A DNA stretch of 64,000 bases from contig NC_092563.1 of NCBI RefSeq assembly GCF_037975245.1, forward strand, positions 7,127,501 to 7,191,500, written 5' to 3'. Below are positions 1 to 12,872 of this stretch, piece by piece (position 1 is the stretch's first letter; each line of letters starts with the position of its first letter). This DNA comes from Apostichopus japonicus. Taxonomy: Eukaryota; Echinodermata; Holothuroidea; Aspidochirotida; Stichopodidae. The notes below the pieces were generated by a model, which had not been told where the DNA came from, did no database searches, and saw only the letters and a list, made by a program, of their open reading frames with translations. Both the position numbers and the translations under genes were made by a program.

Positions 1-174
1 CATCAGGGCCATTCTGGTCTTTAAAATATTGCTTGAATGGTCCGGTGCTAGTAGCCTAGTACTCTATTGTGTACAGTACATGCTGGAAGCAGATCATGTG
101 CTCCAAACCTAGATATAGACTACCTAGATGACACTATAGTGCTTCTTGTCCATTTATTACTTAGTTAGAGGTTG

Positions 175-330
175 TTATGAAACTTAATCAACAGTTTTCC
201 CCCCAAAAATGAGTTTCTTCCATTTTTTCGGAAAGAAACTGGAAGAAACCTATTTCTTCCGAATGAAAAAAAACGTGATTTTTCCACGGTTTTTTTCCAC
301 CTCGGAAGAAACCTGCGAACCATGGTTCTT
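175..330. repeat. GGAAGAAAC-type short inverted and direct repeats
   Basis: Several copies of GGAAGAAAC(C/T) and its complement GTTTCTTCC lie within about 150 bp, so the strand can fold into small hairpins. The same motif cluster sits at 4223-4295 near the other end of the unit, and at the equivalent places in units 2 and 3 (4885-5030, 8945-9025, 9640-9760). Confidence 0.7.
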
Positions 331-374
331 GTACTAATTATGGGGAAGCAACATGCCAAACATGAGAACTGCAG

Positions 375-545
375 AGGTTATCTATCTTGAGATATCGTGT
401 TCACAAGCTATGATGGCATCACATACACACACACACACGCCAAACTTGACTGCATAAATTACTTGTCTGCGCATGGCAAGTAACCAAAGACGGTGGCCAT
501 TGATTTGTTAGCTATGTAAAAGCAGCCATTTGAATTGTTTCCATG
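375..545 (-). repeat. Dispersed repeat fragment with (AC)n, shared with 61.33-61.51 kb
   Basis: Read on the minus strand, this stretch matches 61335-61510: a shared core including TGGTTACTTGCCAT, then a GT-rich run, then AGCTTGTGAACAC followed by ATATCTCAAGA. It holds an (AC)n run at about 422-439. It is one end of a dispersed repeat family captured inside the macrosatellite unit, and is repeated at 5085-5255 and 9825-9995. Confidence 0.75.
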
Positions 546-1509
546 GTGATTCATCCTGTATGATGTCTTTGAGCCATGTAAAGTAGTCCAGAGATTCTCT
601 GATTGATTACTTTTTAGACAATGCATATGTATGTGTACTTTTTCTCACCGTTTCTAAGAAGATCGGTATTAGTGAGCAAGTGAGTTGGTTGGGAAACATA
701 CGGTATGTTCTCATGTCGTTTGTTTCATCGCTTCATTATTTGTGCTACTTTGGAGGAGTCATGACTATCAGTGAGAAGAGGTTTAGAAGTTGACTTTCAA
801 GTAATATTTTAATTTAAACATCCTTGTGGGAGAAGTTGAATAACTGGTGAGTTAATTGACTCTGTATTTTATTAGCTTAACAGTATTTTGGTCAATTAAT
901 GAAATTGTCATTATTTAAAGTCTAATTTACCCTTCCTGTAAATGAGGGATGGAATGTGCTATATATATACTGAATTGAACTGTGTATTGTGTAGAATAAG
1001 GGTGTGGCACAGTAATATATTAACTTGTAAGAATTGTTCATTTAATGGTTAACATTAGTACGTTGAGAGTTTTAGTTCTAGGTTTTTGAGTGTAGATTTA
1101 GGCTCATGGTTGAGATAACCATGGCAGTTGCCAATTATGTGTACATATGTGTAGTTGTATTAAACTTGGTAGTGTTCAGATTGAGGGAGATATCAAAGTG
1201 TTAAAAGGAGTGTGTACCTTTGAGGTTAGGTTAACAGTATTTCAGACCTTACAGTGCTTTACTCTGTTAATAATTTAGAGTAATCTATGTGGATTTAGAT
1301 ATAGGCTGGTATTTGTTTCTGGGCAGTGCAGTGGAAAGCTAGCAAGTACAATACCGGTGTGAAGTTAGATACTTATTCCTCGTTCGACATTCGCGAATGT
1401 TTCTCAGTTACTTATTCGACAATGGTATCGATGTAACACCATATGTATGATATGGTAAGACGAATACTTTCTTACAAGTTGTTCAACATTTGGTTGTGTA
1501 AAAGAGGTT

Positions 1510-3490
1510 TATCTATGGGTCATATGAACTCTAATGACAATGTAGAAGAGTACCATAATGAATCTTGCCCGGTCCAAAAAGTTCTTGACCAATTCAAATG
1601 ACCACTACTTCCTTAAATTAATGTAACAGGCCCTGAAAAATCCCTTTGGGCCCTAATCAAGACCAGCACGCCTTGGACCACCAAAGCAATGGGTAATATG
1701 AACTCTAAAGACATTGTAGAAGGGTACCATCATGCATGTTGCCCGGTCCTAAGAGTGCTTGACCAATTAAAATGACCACTAAATCTTCACTACTTAAATG
1801 AATGTAACGTGACCTGAAAAAAGAAATTAGCCCTAATCAAGACCAGAATGCCTTGGACCACCAAAGCAATGGGTCATATGAACTCTAAAGACACTGTAGA
1901 AGGGTACCATAATGCGTCTTTCCCGGTCCAAAGAGTGCTTGATCAATTAAAATGACCTCTCCATCATCACTACTTAAATGAATGTAACGGGACCTGTAAG
2001 AAAGAAATTAGCCCTAATCAAAACCAGCACGCCTTGGACCACGTGACCAATGGGTAATATGAACTCTAAAGACATTGAAAAAGGGGACCATAATGTGTCT
2101 TGCCCAGGCCAAAGAGTGCTTGACCAATTTAAATGACAACTAAATCATCACTTCTTAAATGGGTGTAACAGGACCACAAATAAAAAACATTTTGGCACTA
2201 ATGAAGACCAGCACGCCTTGGACTACCCAAGCAATGCGATATATGAACTCTTCTGACAATGTAAAAGAGTACCATAATGCGTCTTGCCCGGTCCTAAGAG
2301 TGCTTGACCAATTAAAATGACCACTAAATCTTCACTACTTAAATGAATGTAACGGGACCTGTAAGAAAGAAATTAGACCTAATCAAGATCAGAACGCCTT
2401 GGACCACCAAACCAATGGGTCATATGAACTCTAAAGACAGTGTAGAAAGGTACCATAATGAGTCTTTCCTGGTCCAAAGAGTGCTTGATCAATTAAAATG
2501 ACCTCTCAATCATCACTAATTAAAATAATGTAACGGGACCTGAATACAAGAAATTAGCCCTAATCAAAACCAGCACACCTTGGACCACGTAACCAATGGG
2601 TCATATGAACTCCAATGACAATGAGAAAGGCTACCATAATGTGTCTTGCCCAGTCCAAAGACTGCTTGACCAATTTAAATGACCACTAAATCATCTCTTC
2701 CTTAATTAATGTAACAGGACCACGAATAAAAAACATTTTGGCCCTAATGAAGACCAGCAGTCTTGGACTACCCAACCAATGCGATGTATGAACTCTTATG
2801 ACAATGAAGAAGAGTACCATAATGCGTCTTGCCCGGTCCAAAGAGTGCTTGACCAATTAAAATGACCACTAAATCATCTCTTAATTAATGTAACGGGACC
2901 ACGAATAAAAAACATTTTGGCCCTAATGAAGACCAGCAGTCTTGGACTACCCAACCAATGCGACGTATGAACTCTTATGACAATGAAGAAGAGTACCATA
3001 ATGCGTCTTGCCCGGTCCAAAGAGTGCTTGACCAATTAAAATGACCACTAAATCTTCACTACATCAATGAAAGTAACAGGACCTGAAACAAAATTAGCCC
3101 TAATCAAGACCAGCATGCCTTGGACCACCCAACCAATGGGTCATATGAACTCTTATGACAATGTAAAAGAGTACCATAATCTGCTTGCCCGGTCCAAAGA
3201 GTGCTTGACCAATTAAAATGACCACTAAATCTTCACTACATAAATGAAAGTAACGGGACCTGAAACAAAATTAGCCCTAATGAAGACCAGCACGCCTTGG
3301 ACCACCCAACCAATGTGTCATATGAACTCTTATGACAATGTAAAAGAGTACCATAATCTGCTTGCCCAGTCCAAAGAGTGCTTGACCAATTAAAATGACC
3401 ACTAAAGCTTCACTACTGAATGTAACGTGACCTAAAAAAAAGCAATTAGCCCTAATCAAGACAAGCATGCCTTGGATCACCCAACCAATG
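1510..3490. repeat. ~180-bp satellite array, about 11 monomers (in unit 1)
   Basis: Monomers start around the word CCTTGGACCACC and contain GGGTCATATGAACTCT, GAGTACCATAATG, AGTGCTTGACCAATT and TGTAACGGGACC. Successive CCTTGGAC words fall near 1671, 1851, 2032, 2216, 2398, 2579 and onwards, a period of 177-184 bp. Monomers differ by several percent and fall into subtypes (with 'AATAAAAAACATTTTGGC' or with 'AAGAAATTAGCCC'), so the array has some higher-order order. Confidence 0.9.
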
Positions 3491-4710
3491 GGTCATATGA
3501 ATGTAAGAGTTGCGGGGCAGGGTCCTTGTCAGCAGCTAGCTGTACAGCAGGCTTATTGGGAATCCCACTAGTGGTCACGATGTGTGGAGACAGCTGACCA
3601 CTATGTTACAAACACAACAGTCTACATCAAGAATAAGACTGGCTTTTACTGTAGGTATAGTAAGTAGCTATATTTGCTCGGCCTTAACACACATGAAACT
3701 ATTCAACATGAGGAATCTTGGCATATTACTTTTTAATTTTACTGTTAAATAATTAAACTTAAAAGAGGAAGGGGCTTAAATTACACTTAACTGTGGGGTA
3801 TAAAGTAACAATTAAACTAGAGATATCGAGTTACAATCAACTAGGGGTGTCAAGTGGCCACAAGACTAATACATGTGCACATTAATAAAACGAGATTATC
3901 TTATCTGGCGGGCGAGTCTTTATCGTCCAGCAGCACTGTACAGCAACCTTGTTGACTGACTGATAGGCACGGTGAGGGATGAAAGGTTCAATGAATGTCC
4001 GAATGCACGAAATTACAAAAGGGACGGTGAGTGGTGAGAGTTCGATGAATACTCTAGTGAAAATAGATATGTTCCAACGTTTGATATGGATGGATTCATG
4101 GATTGGCTTGCAACTTCTGTTCTGGAGCAAACAACCTTTAAATAATCCCAGTGTATGGAAACCAGGGCTGAGGGTGTATCAGTTTGGTGATGTTCATTTG
4201 GATTGTACGTCAATGTTCTGACTTGGAAGAAACTGGAAGAAACCTGTTTCTTCCAGAAAAAGCTGGAAGAAACCGGAAAAACTGGAAGAAACTGTGAAAA
4301 TTGGCATATACGCAGCACAACCCACATACATGATATGGAGACATATAGTTTACCACCATCTGACTGAAATGTATACCATTGAAACCATCAAAATATGATA
4401 TTTTTGTTTTGATTATAATTTTGGTTTGTTTTTCTACAGCAAAAGATGTTTGCTTATAAATCACAATATTGAAGGACTACTGTACTTATCATCTAGCGAT
4501 CCCCCCTTAAGCCAGAATTGCATAACTGGCCATACTGTATCAACTCAGCTCCATTGTAATTGTAACAATGCAGGCTTCAGGGAGTAGGATTGACACATAT
4601 GGTCATAGTGATCAATGTAATGAGTGTGCATTGAAGTAGGCCTACACTAGTTTCCAGGGAACACTTGCCCCTCCACTCAGAAACTAGTTTTTAACTAAGA
4701 ACTGGGCTAT

Positions 4711-7700
4711 CATCAGGGCCATTCTGGTCTTTAAAATATTGCTTGAATGGTCCGGTGCTAGTAGCCTAGTACTCTATTGTGTACAGTACATGCTGGAAGC
4801 AGATCATGTGCTCCAAACCTAGATATAGACTACCTAGATGACACTATAGTGCTTCTTGTCCATTTATTACTTAGTTAGAGGTTGTTATGAAACTTAATCA
4901 ACAGTTTTCCCCCCAAAAATGAGTTTCTTCCATTTTTTCGGAAAGAAACTGGAAGAAACCTATTTCTTCCGAATGAAAAAAAACGTGATTTTTCCACGGT
5001 TTTTTTCCACCTCGGAAGAAACCTGCGAACCATGGTTCTTGTACTAATTATGGGGAAGCAACATGCCAAACATGAGAACTGCAGAGGTTATCTATCTTGA
5101 GATATCGTGTTCACAAGCTATGATGGCATCACATACACACACACACACGCCAAACTTGACTGCATAAATTACTTGTCTGCGCATGGCAAGTAACCAAAGA
5201 CGGTGGCCATTGATTTGTTAGCTATGTAAAAGCAGCCATTTGAATTGTTTCCATGGTGATTCATCCTGTATGATGTCTTTGAGCCATGTAAAGTAGTCCA
5301 GAGATTCTCTGATTGATTACTTTTCAGACAATGTATGTGTATGTGTACTTTTTCTCACCGTTTCTAAGAAGATCGGTATTAGTGAGCAAGTGAGTTGGTT
5401 GGGAAACATACGGTATGTTCTCATGTCGTTTGTTTCATCGCTTCATTATTTGTGCTACTTTGGAGGAGTCATGACTATCAGTGAGAAGAGGTTTAGAAGT
5501 TGACTTTCAAGTAATATTTTAATTTAAACATCCTTGTGAGAGAAGTTGAATAACTGGTGAGTTAATTGACTCTGTATTTTATTAGCTTAACAGTATTTTG
5601 GTCAATTAATGAAATTGTCATTATTTAAAGTCTAATTTACCCTTCCTGTAAATGAGGGATGGAATGTGCTATATATATACTGAATTGAACTGTGTATTGT
5701 GTAGAATAAGGGTGTGGCACAGTAATATATTAACTTGTAAGAATTGTTCATTTAATGGTTAACATTAGTACGTTGAGAGTTTTAGTTCTAGGTTTTTGAG
5801 TGTAGATTTAGGCTCATGGTTGAGATAACCATGGCAGTTGCCAATTATGTGTACATATGTGTAGTTGTATTAAAATTGGTAGTGTTCAGATTGAGGGAGA
5901 TCTCAAAGTGTTAAAAGGAGTGTGTACCTTTGAGGTTAGGTTAACAGTATTTCAGACCTTACAGTGCTTTACTCTGTTAATAATTTAGAGTAATCTATGT
6001 GGATTTAGATATAGGCTGGTATTTGTTTCTGGGCAGTGCAGTGGAAAGCTAGCAAGTACAATACCGGTGTGAAGTTAGATACTTATTCCGCGTTCCTCGT
6101 TCGACATTCGCGAATGTTTCTCAGTTACTTATTCGACAATGGTATCGACGTAACACCATATGTATAATATGGTAAGACGAATACTTTCTTACAAGATGTT
6201 CAACATTTGGTTGTGTAAAAGAGGTTTATCTATGGGTCATATGAACTCGAATGACAATGTAAAAGAGTACCATAATGAATCTTGCCCGGTCCAAAAAGTT
6301 CTTGACCAATTCAAATGACCACTACTTCCTTAAATTAATGCAACAGGCCCTGAAAAATCCCTTTGGGCCCTAATCAAGACCAGCACGCCTTGGACCACCA
6401 AAGCAATGGGTAATATGAACTCTAAAGACATTGTAGAAGGGTACCATCATGCATGTTGCCTGGTCCAAAGAGTGCTTGACCAATTTATATGACCACTAAA
6501 TCATCACTTCTTAAATGGGTGTAACGGGACCACGAATAAAAAACATTTTGGCCCTAATGAAGACCAGCATGCCTTGGACTACCCAACCAATGCAACATAT
6601 GAACTCTTCTGACAATGTAAAAGAGTACCATAATGCGTCTTGCCTGGTCCTAAGAGTGCTTGACCAATTAACATGACCACTAAATCTTCACTACTTAAAT
6701 GAATGTAACGTGACCTGAAAAAAGAAATTAGCCCTAATCAAGACCAGAATGCCTTGGACCACCAAACCAATGGGTCATAGGAACTCTAAAGACACTGTAG
6801 AAGGGTACCATAATGCGTCTTTCCCGGTCCAAAGAGTGCTTGATCAATTAAAATGATCTCTCAATCATCACTACTTAAAATATTGTAACGGGACCTGAAT
6901 ACAAGAAATTAGCCCTAATCACAACCAGCACGCCTTGGACCACGTGACCAATGGGTAATATGAACTCTAAAGACATTGAAGAAGGGGACCATAATGTGTC
7001 TTGCCCAGGCCAAAGAGTGCTTGACCAATTAAAATGACAACTAAATCATCACTTCTTAAATGGGTGTAACGGGACCACAAATAAAAAACATTTTGGCACT
7101 AATGAAGACCAGCACGCCTTGGACTACCCAACCAATGCGATATATGAACTCTTCTGACAATGTAAAAGAGTACCATAATGCGTCTTGCCTGGTCCTAAGA
7201 GTGCTTGACCAATTAAAATGACCACTAAATCTTCACTACTTAAATGAATGTAACGGGACCTGTAAGAAAGAAATTAGACCTAATCAAGACCAGAACACCT
7301 TGGACCATGTGACCAATGGGTCATATGAACTCCAATGACAATGAGAAAGGCTACCATAATGTGTCTTGCCCAGTCCAAAGAGTGCTTGACCAATTTAAAT
7401 GACCACTAAATCATCTCTTCCTTAATTAATGTAACGGGACCACGAATAAAAAACATTTTGGCCCTAATCAAGACCAGCAGTCTTGGACTACCCAACCAAT
7501 GTGATGTATGAACTCTTATGACAATGAAGAAGAGTACCATAATGCGTCTTGCCCAGTCCAAAGAGTGCTTGACCAATTAAAATGACCACTAAATCATCTC
7601 TTCCTTAATTAATGTAACGGGACCTCGAATAAAAAACATTTTGGCCCTAATGAAGACCAGCAGTCTTGGACTACCCAACCAATGCGACGTATGAACTCTT

Positions 7701-9442
7701 ATGACAATGAAGAAGAGTACCATAATGCGTCTTGCCCGGTCCAAAGAGTGCTTGACCAATTAAAATGACCACTAAATCTTCACTACATAAATGAAAGTAA
7801 CGGGACCTGAAACAAAATTAGCCCTAATCAAGACCAGCATGCCTTGGACCACCCAAACAATGGGTCATATGAACTCTTATGACAGTGTAAAAGAGTACCA
7901 TAATCTGCTTGCCTGGTCCAAAGAGTGCTTGACCAATTAAAATGACCACTAAATCTTCACTACATAAATGAAAGTAACGGGACCTGAAACAAAATTAGCC
8001 CTAATGAAGACCAGCACGCCTTGGACCACCCAACCAATGGGTCATATGAGCTCTTATGACAATGTAAAAGAGTACCATAATCTGCTTGCCCAGTCCAAAG
8101 AGTGCTTGACCAATTAAAATGACTACTAAAGCTTCACTACTGAATGTAACGGGACCTAAAAAAAAGCAATTAGCCCTAATCAAGACAAGCATGCCTTGGA
8201 TCACCCAACCAATGGGTCATATGAATGTAAGAGTTGCGGGGCAGGGTCCTTGTCAGCAGCTAGCTGTACAGCAGGCTTATTGGGAATCCCCTAGTGGTCA
8301 CGATGTGTGGAGACAGCTGACCACTATGTTACAAACACAACAGTCTACATCAAGAATAAGACTGGCTTTTACTGTAGGTATAGTAAGTAGCTATATTTGC
8401 TCGGCCTTAACACACATGAAACTATTCAACATGAGGAATCTTGGCATATTACTCTATAATTTTACTGTTAAATAATTAAACTTAACAGAGGAAGGGGCTT
8501 AAATTACACTTGACTGTGGGGTATAAAGTAACAATTAAACTAGAGATATCGAGTTACAATCAACTAGGGGTGTCAAGTGGCCACAAGACTAATACATGTG
8601 CACATTAATAAAACGAGATTAGCTTATCTGGCGGGCGGGTCTTTATCGTCCAGCAGCACTGTACAGCAACCTTGTTGACTGACTGATAGGCACGGTGAGT
8701 GATGAAAGGTTCAATGAATGTCCGAATGCACGAAATTACAAAAGGGACGGTGAGTGGTGAGAGTTCGATGAATACTCTAGTGAAAATAGATATGTTCCAA
8801 CGTTTGATATGGATATGGATTCATGGATTGGCTAGCAACTTCTGTTCTGGAGCAAACAACCTTTAAATAATCCCAGTGTATGGAAACCAGGGCTGAGGGT
8901 GTATCAGTTTGGTGATGTTCATTTGGATTGTATGTCAATGTTCTGACTTGGAAGAAACTGGAAGAAACCTGTTTCTTCCGGAAAAAGCTGGAAGAAACCG
9001 GAAAAAACTGGAAGAAACTGTGAAAATTGGCATATACGCAGCACAACCCACATACATGATATGGAGACATATATAGTTTACCACCATCTGACTGAAATGC
9101 ATACCATTGAAACCATCAAAATATGATATTTTTGTTTTGATTATAATTTTGGTTTGTTTTTCTACACCAAAAGATGTTTGCTTATAAATCACAATATTGA
9201 AGGACTACTGTACAGGTACTTATCATCTAGCGATCCCCCATCAGCCAGAATTGCATAACTGGCCATTCTGTATGAATTCAGCTCCATTGTAATTGTAACA
9301 ATGCAGGCTTCAGGGAGTAGGATTGAAACATATGGTCATAGTGGTCAATGTAATGAGTGTGCATTGTAGTAGGCCTACACTTGTTTCCAGGGAACACTTG
9401 CCCCTCCACTCAGAAACTAGTTTTTAACTAAGAACTAGGCTA
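4711..9442. repeat. Macrosatellite unit 2 (~4.73 kb)
   Basis: Near-identical to unit 1 over the leader (only a few substitutions in the first 700 bp) and over the trailer. The inner 180-bp array (about 6240-8230) differs from unit 1 by order and subtype of monomers, so the inner array evolves faster than its flanks. The longest open frame here (8119-8475, 118 codons) is read across satellite and trailer, is broken in unit 1, and is not a credible gene. Confidence 0.93.
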
Positions 9443-12400
9443 TCATAAGGACCATTCTGGTCTGTAAAATATTGCTTGAATGGTCCGATGCTAGTAGCCT
9501 AGTACTATATTGTGTACAGTACATGCTGGAAGCAAGTCATGTGCTCCAAACCTAGATATAGACTACCTAGATGACACTATAGTGCTTCTTGTCCATTTAT
9601 TACTTAGTTAGAGGTTGTTATGAAACTTATCAACAGTTTTCCCCCCAAAAATGAGTTTCTTCCATTTTTTCGGAAAGAAACTGGAAGAAACCTATTTCTT
9701 CCGAATGAAAAAAAACGTGATTTTTCCACTGTTTTTTTCCACCTCGGAAGAAACCTGCGAACCATGGTTCTTGTACTAATTATGGGGAAGCAACATGCCA
9801 AATATGAGAACTGCAGAGGTTATCTATCTTGAGATATCGTGTTCACAAGCTATGGCATCACATACACACACACACGCACATACACACGCACCCACGCCAA
9901 ACTTGACTGCATAAATTATTTGTCTGCGCATGGCAAGTAACCAAAGACGGTGGCCATTGATTTGTTAGCTATGTAAAAGCAGCCATTTGAATCGTTTCCA
10001 TGGTGATTCATCCTGTATGATGTCTTTGAGCCATTTAAAGTAGTCCAGAGCTTTTTTTGTCTCTGATTGGTTACTTTTCAGACAATGCATATGTATGTGT
10101 ACTTTTTCTCACCGTTTCTAAGAAGATCGGTATTAGTGAGCAAGTGAGTTGGTTGGGAAACATACGGTATGTTCCCATGTCGTTTGTTTCATCGCTTCAT
10201 AATTTGTGCTATTTTGGAGGAGTCATGACTATCAGTGAGAAGAGGTTTAGAAGTTGACTTTCAAGTAATATTTTAATTAACATCCTTGTGGGAGAAGTTG
10301 AATAACTGGTGAGTTAATTGACTCTGTATTTCATTAGCTTAACAGTATTTTGGTCAATTAATGAAATTGTTGTTATTTAAAGTCTAATTTACCCTTCCTG
10401 TAAATGGGGGATGGAATGTGCTATATATACTGTATTGCACTGTGTATTGTGTAGGATAAGGGTGTGGCACAGTAATATATTAACTTATAAGAATTGTTCA
10501 TTTAATGGTTAACATTAGTACGTTGAGAGTTTTAGTTCTAGGTTTTTGAGTGTAGATTTAGGCTCATGGTTGAGATAACCATGGCAGTTGCCAATTATGT
10601 GTACATATGTGTAGTTGTATTAAAATTGGTAGTGTTCAGACTGAGGGAGATCTCAAAGTGTTAAAAGGAGTGTGTACCTTTGAGGTTAGGTTAACAGTAT
10701 TTCAGACCTTACAGTGCTTTACTCTGTTAATAATTTAGAGTAATCTATGTGGATTTAGATATAGGCTGGTATTTGTTTCTGGGCAGTGCAGTGGAAAGCT
10801 AGCAAGTACAATACTGGTGTGAAGTTAGATACTTATTCCGCGTTCCTCGTTCGACATTTGCGAATGTTACTCAGTTACTTATTCGACAATGGTATCGACG
10901 TAATACAACATATGGTAAGACGAATACTTTCTTACAAGATGTTCAACATTTGGTTGTGTAAAAGATGTTTATCTATGGGTCATATGAACTCTTATGACAA
11001 TGTAGAAGAGTACCATAATGAATCCTGCCCGGTCCAAACAGTTCTTGACCAATTCAAATGACCACTATTTCAACATTTCTTAAATTAATGTAACAGGCCC
11101 TGAAAAATCCCTTTGGGCCCTAATCAAGACCAGCATGCCTTGGACTACCTAAGCAATGGGTAATGCAAACTCTAAAGACATTGTAGAAGGGTACCATCAT
11201 GCGTGTTGCCCGGTCCAAAGAGTGCTTGACCTATTTATATGACCACTAAATCATCACTTCTTAAATGGGTGTAACAAGACCACGAATAAAAAACATTTTT
11301 GGCCCTAATGAAGACCAGCACGCCTTGGACTACCCAACCAATGCGACATATGAACTCTTCTGACAATGTAAAAGAGTACCATAATGCGTCTTGCCCGGTC
11401 CTAAGAGTGCTTGACCAATTAAAATGACCACTAAATCTTCACTACTTAAATGAAAGTAACAGGACCTGAAAAAAGAAATTAGCCCTAATCAAGACCAGAA
11501 CGCCTTGGACCACCAAACCAATGGGTCATATGAACTCTAAAGACACTGTAGAAGGGTACCATAATGCGTCTTTCCCGGTCCAAGGAGTGCTTGATCAATT
11601 AAAATGACCTCTCAATCATCACTACTTAAAATATTGTAACGGGACCTGAATACAAGAAATTAGCCCTAATCACAACCAGCACGCCTTGGACCACGTGACC
11701 AATGGGTAATATGAACTCTAAAGACATTGAAGAAGGGGACCATAATGTGTCTTGCCCAGGCCAAAGAGTGCTTGACCAATTAAAATGACAACTAAATCAT
11801 CACTTCTTAAATGGGTGTAACGGGACCACAAATAAAAAACATTTTGGCACTAATGAAGACCAGCACGCCTTGGACTACCCAACCAATGCGATATATGAAC
11901 TCTTCTGACAATGTAAAAGAGTACCATAATGCGTCTTGCCTGGTCCTAAGAGTGCTTGACCAATTAAAATGACCACTAAATCTTCACTACTTAAATGAAT
12001 GTAACGGGACCTGTAAGAAAGAAATTAGACCTAATCAAGACCAGAACACCTTGGACCATGTGACCAATGGGTCATATGAACTCCAATGACAATGAGAAAG
12101 GCTACCATAATGTGTCTTGCCCAGTCCAAAGAGTGCTTGACCAATTTAAATGACCACTAAATCATCTCTTCCTTAATTAATGTAACGGGACCACGAATAA
12201 AAAACATTTTGGCCCTAATCAAGACCAGCAGTCTTGGACTACCCAACCAATGTGATGTATGAACTCTTATGACAATGAAGAAGAGTACCATAATGCGTCT
12301 TGCCCAGTCCAAAGAGTGCTTGACCAATTAAAATGACCACTAAATCATCTCTTCCTTAATTAATGTAACGGGACCTCGAATAAAAAACATTTTGGCCCTA

Positions 12401-12872
12401 ATGAAGACCAGCAGTCTTGGACTACCCAACCAATGCGACGTATGAACTCTTATGACAATGAAGAAGAGTACCATAATGCGTCTTGCCCGGTCCAAAGAGT
12501 GCTTGAACAATTAAAATGACCACTAAATCTTCACTACATAAATGAAAGTAACGGGACCTGAAACAAAATTAGCCCTAATCAAGACCAGCATGCCTTGGAC
12601 CACCCAAACAATGGGTCATATGAACTCTTATGACAGTGTAAAAGAGTACCATAATCTGCTTGCCTGGTCCAAAGAGTGCTTGACCAATTAAAATGACCAC
12701 TAAATCTTCACTACATAAATGAAAGTAACGGGACCTGAAACAAAATTAGCCCTAATGAAGACCAGCACGCCTTGGACCACTCAACCAATGGGTCATATGA
12801 ATTCTATGGACATTGTTGAAGAGTACCATAATGCGTATTACCCGGTCCAAACAGTGCTTGACCAATACAAAT
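9443..12872. repeat. Macrosatellite unit 3, 3'-truncated
   Basis: Starts with the same leader (CAT.AGG.CCATTCTGGTCT) with more differences than units 1 and 2 have from each other, including a longer (AC)n/(CA)n stretch at 9858-9895. The inner 180-bp array runs from about 10970. The stretch 11680-12780 is almost identical to 6930-8030 of unit 2. The unit breaks off inside a monomer near 12872, where unique DNA begins, so the ~1.2 kb trailer is missing. Confidence 0.9.

Larger units (their letters stand above)
1..4710. repeat. Macrosatellite unit 1 (~4.7 kb)
   Basis: The sequence from position 1 recurs almost base for base from 4711, giving a period of 4710 bp. The unit has a ~1.4 kb non-repetitive leader, an inner array of ~180-bp satellite monomers (about 1510-3490) and a ~1.2 kb trailer. 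The window starts exactly at the repeated point, so the true left edge is unknown. Short open frames in it (up to about 104 codons) recur in each unit but resemble no protein family I know, and I do not call them genes. Confidence 0.93.

Noticed and set aside
8119-8475. 118-codon open frame in macrosatellite unit 2
   Set aside because: It is read across satellite monomers and is broken in unit 1; no protein family resemblance.
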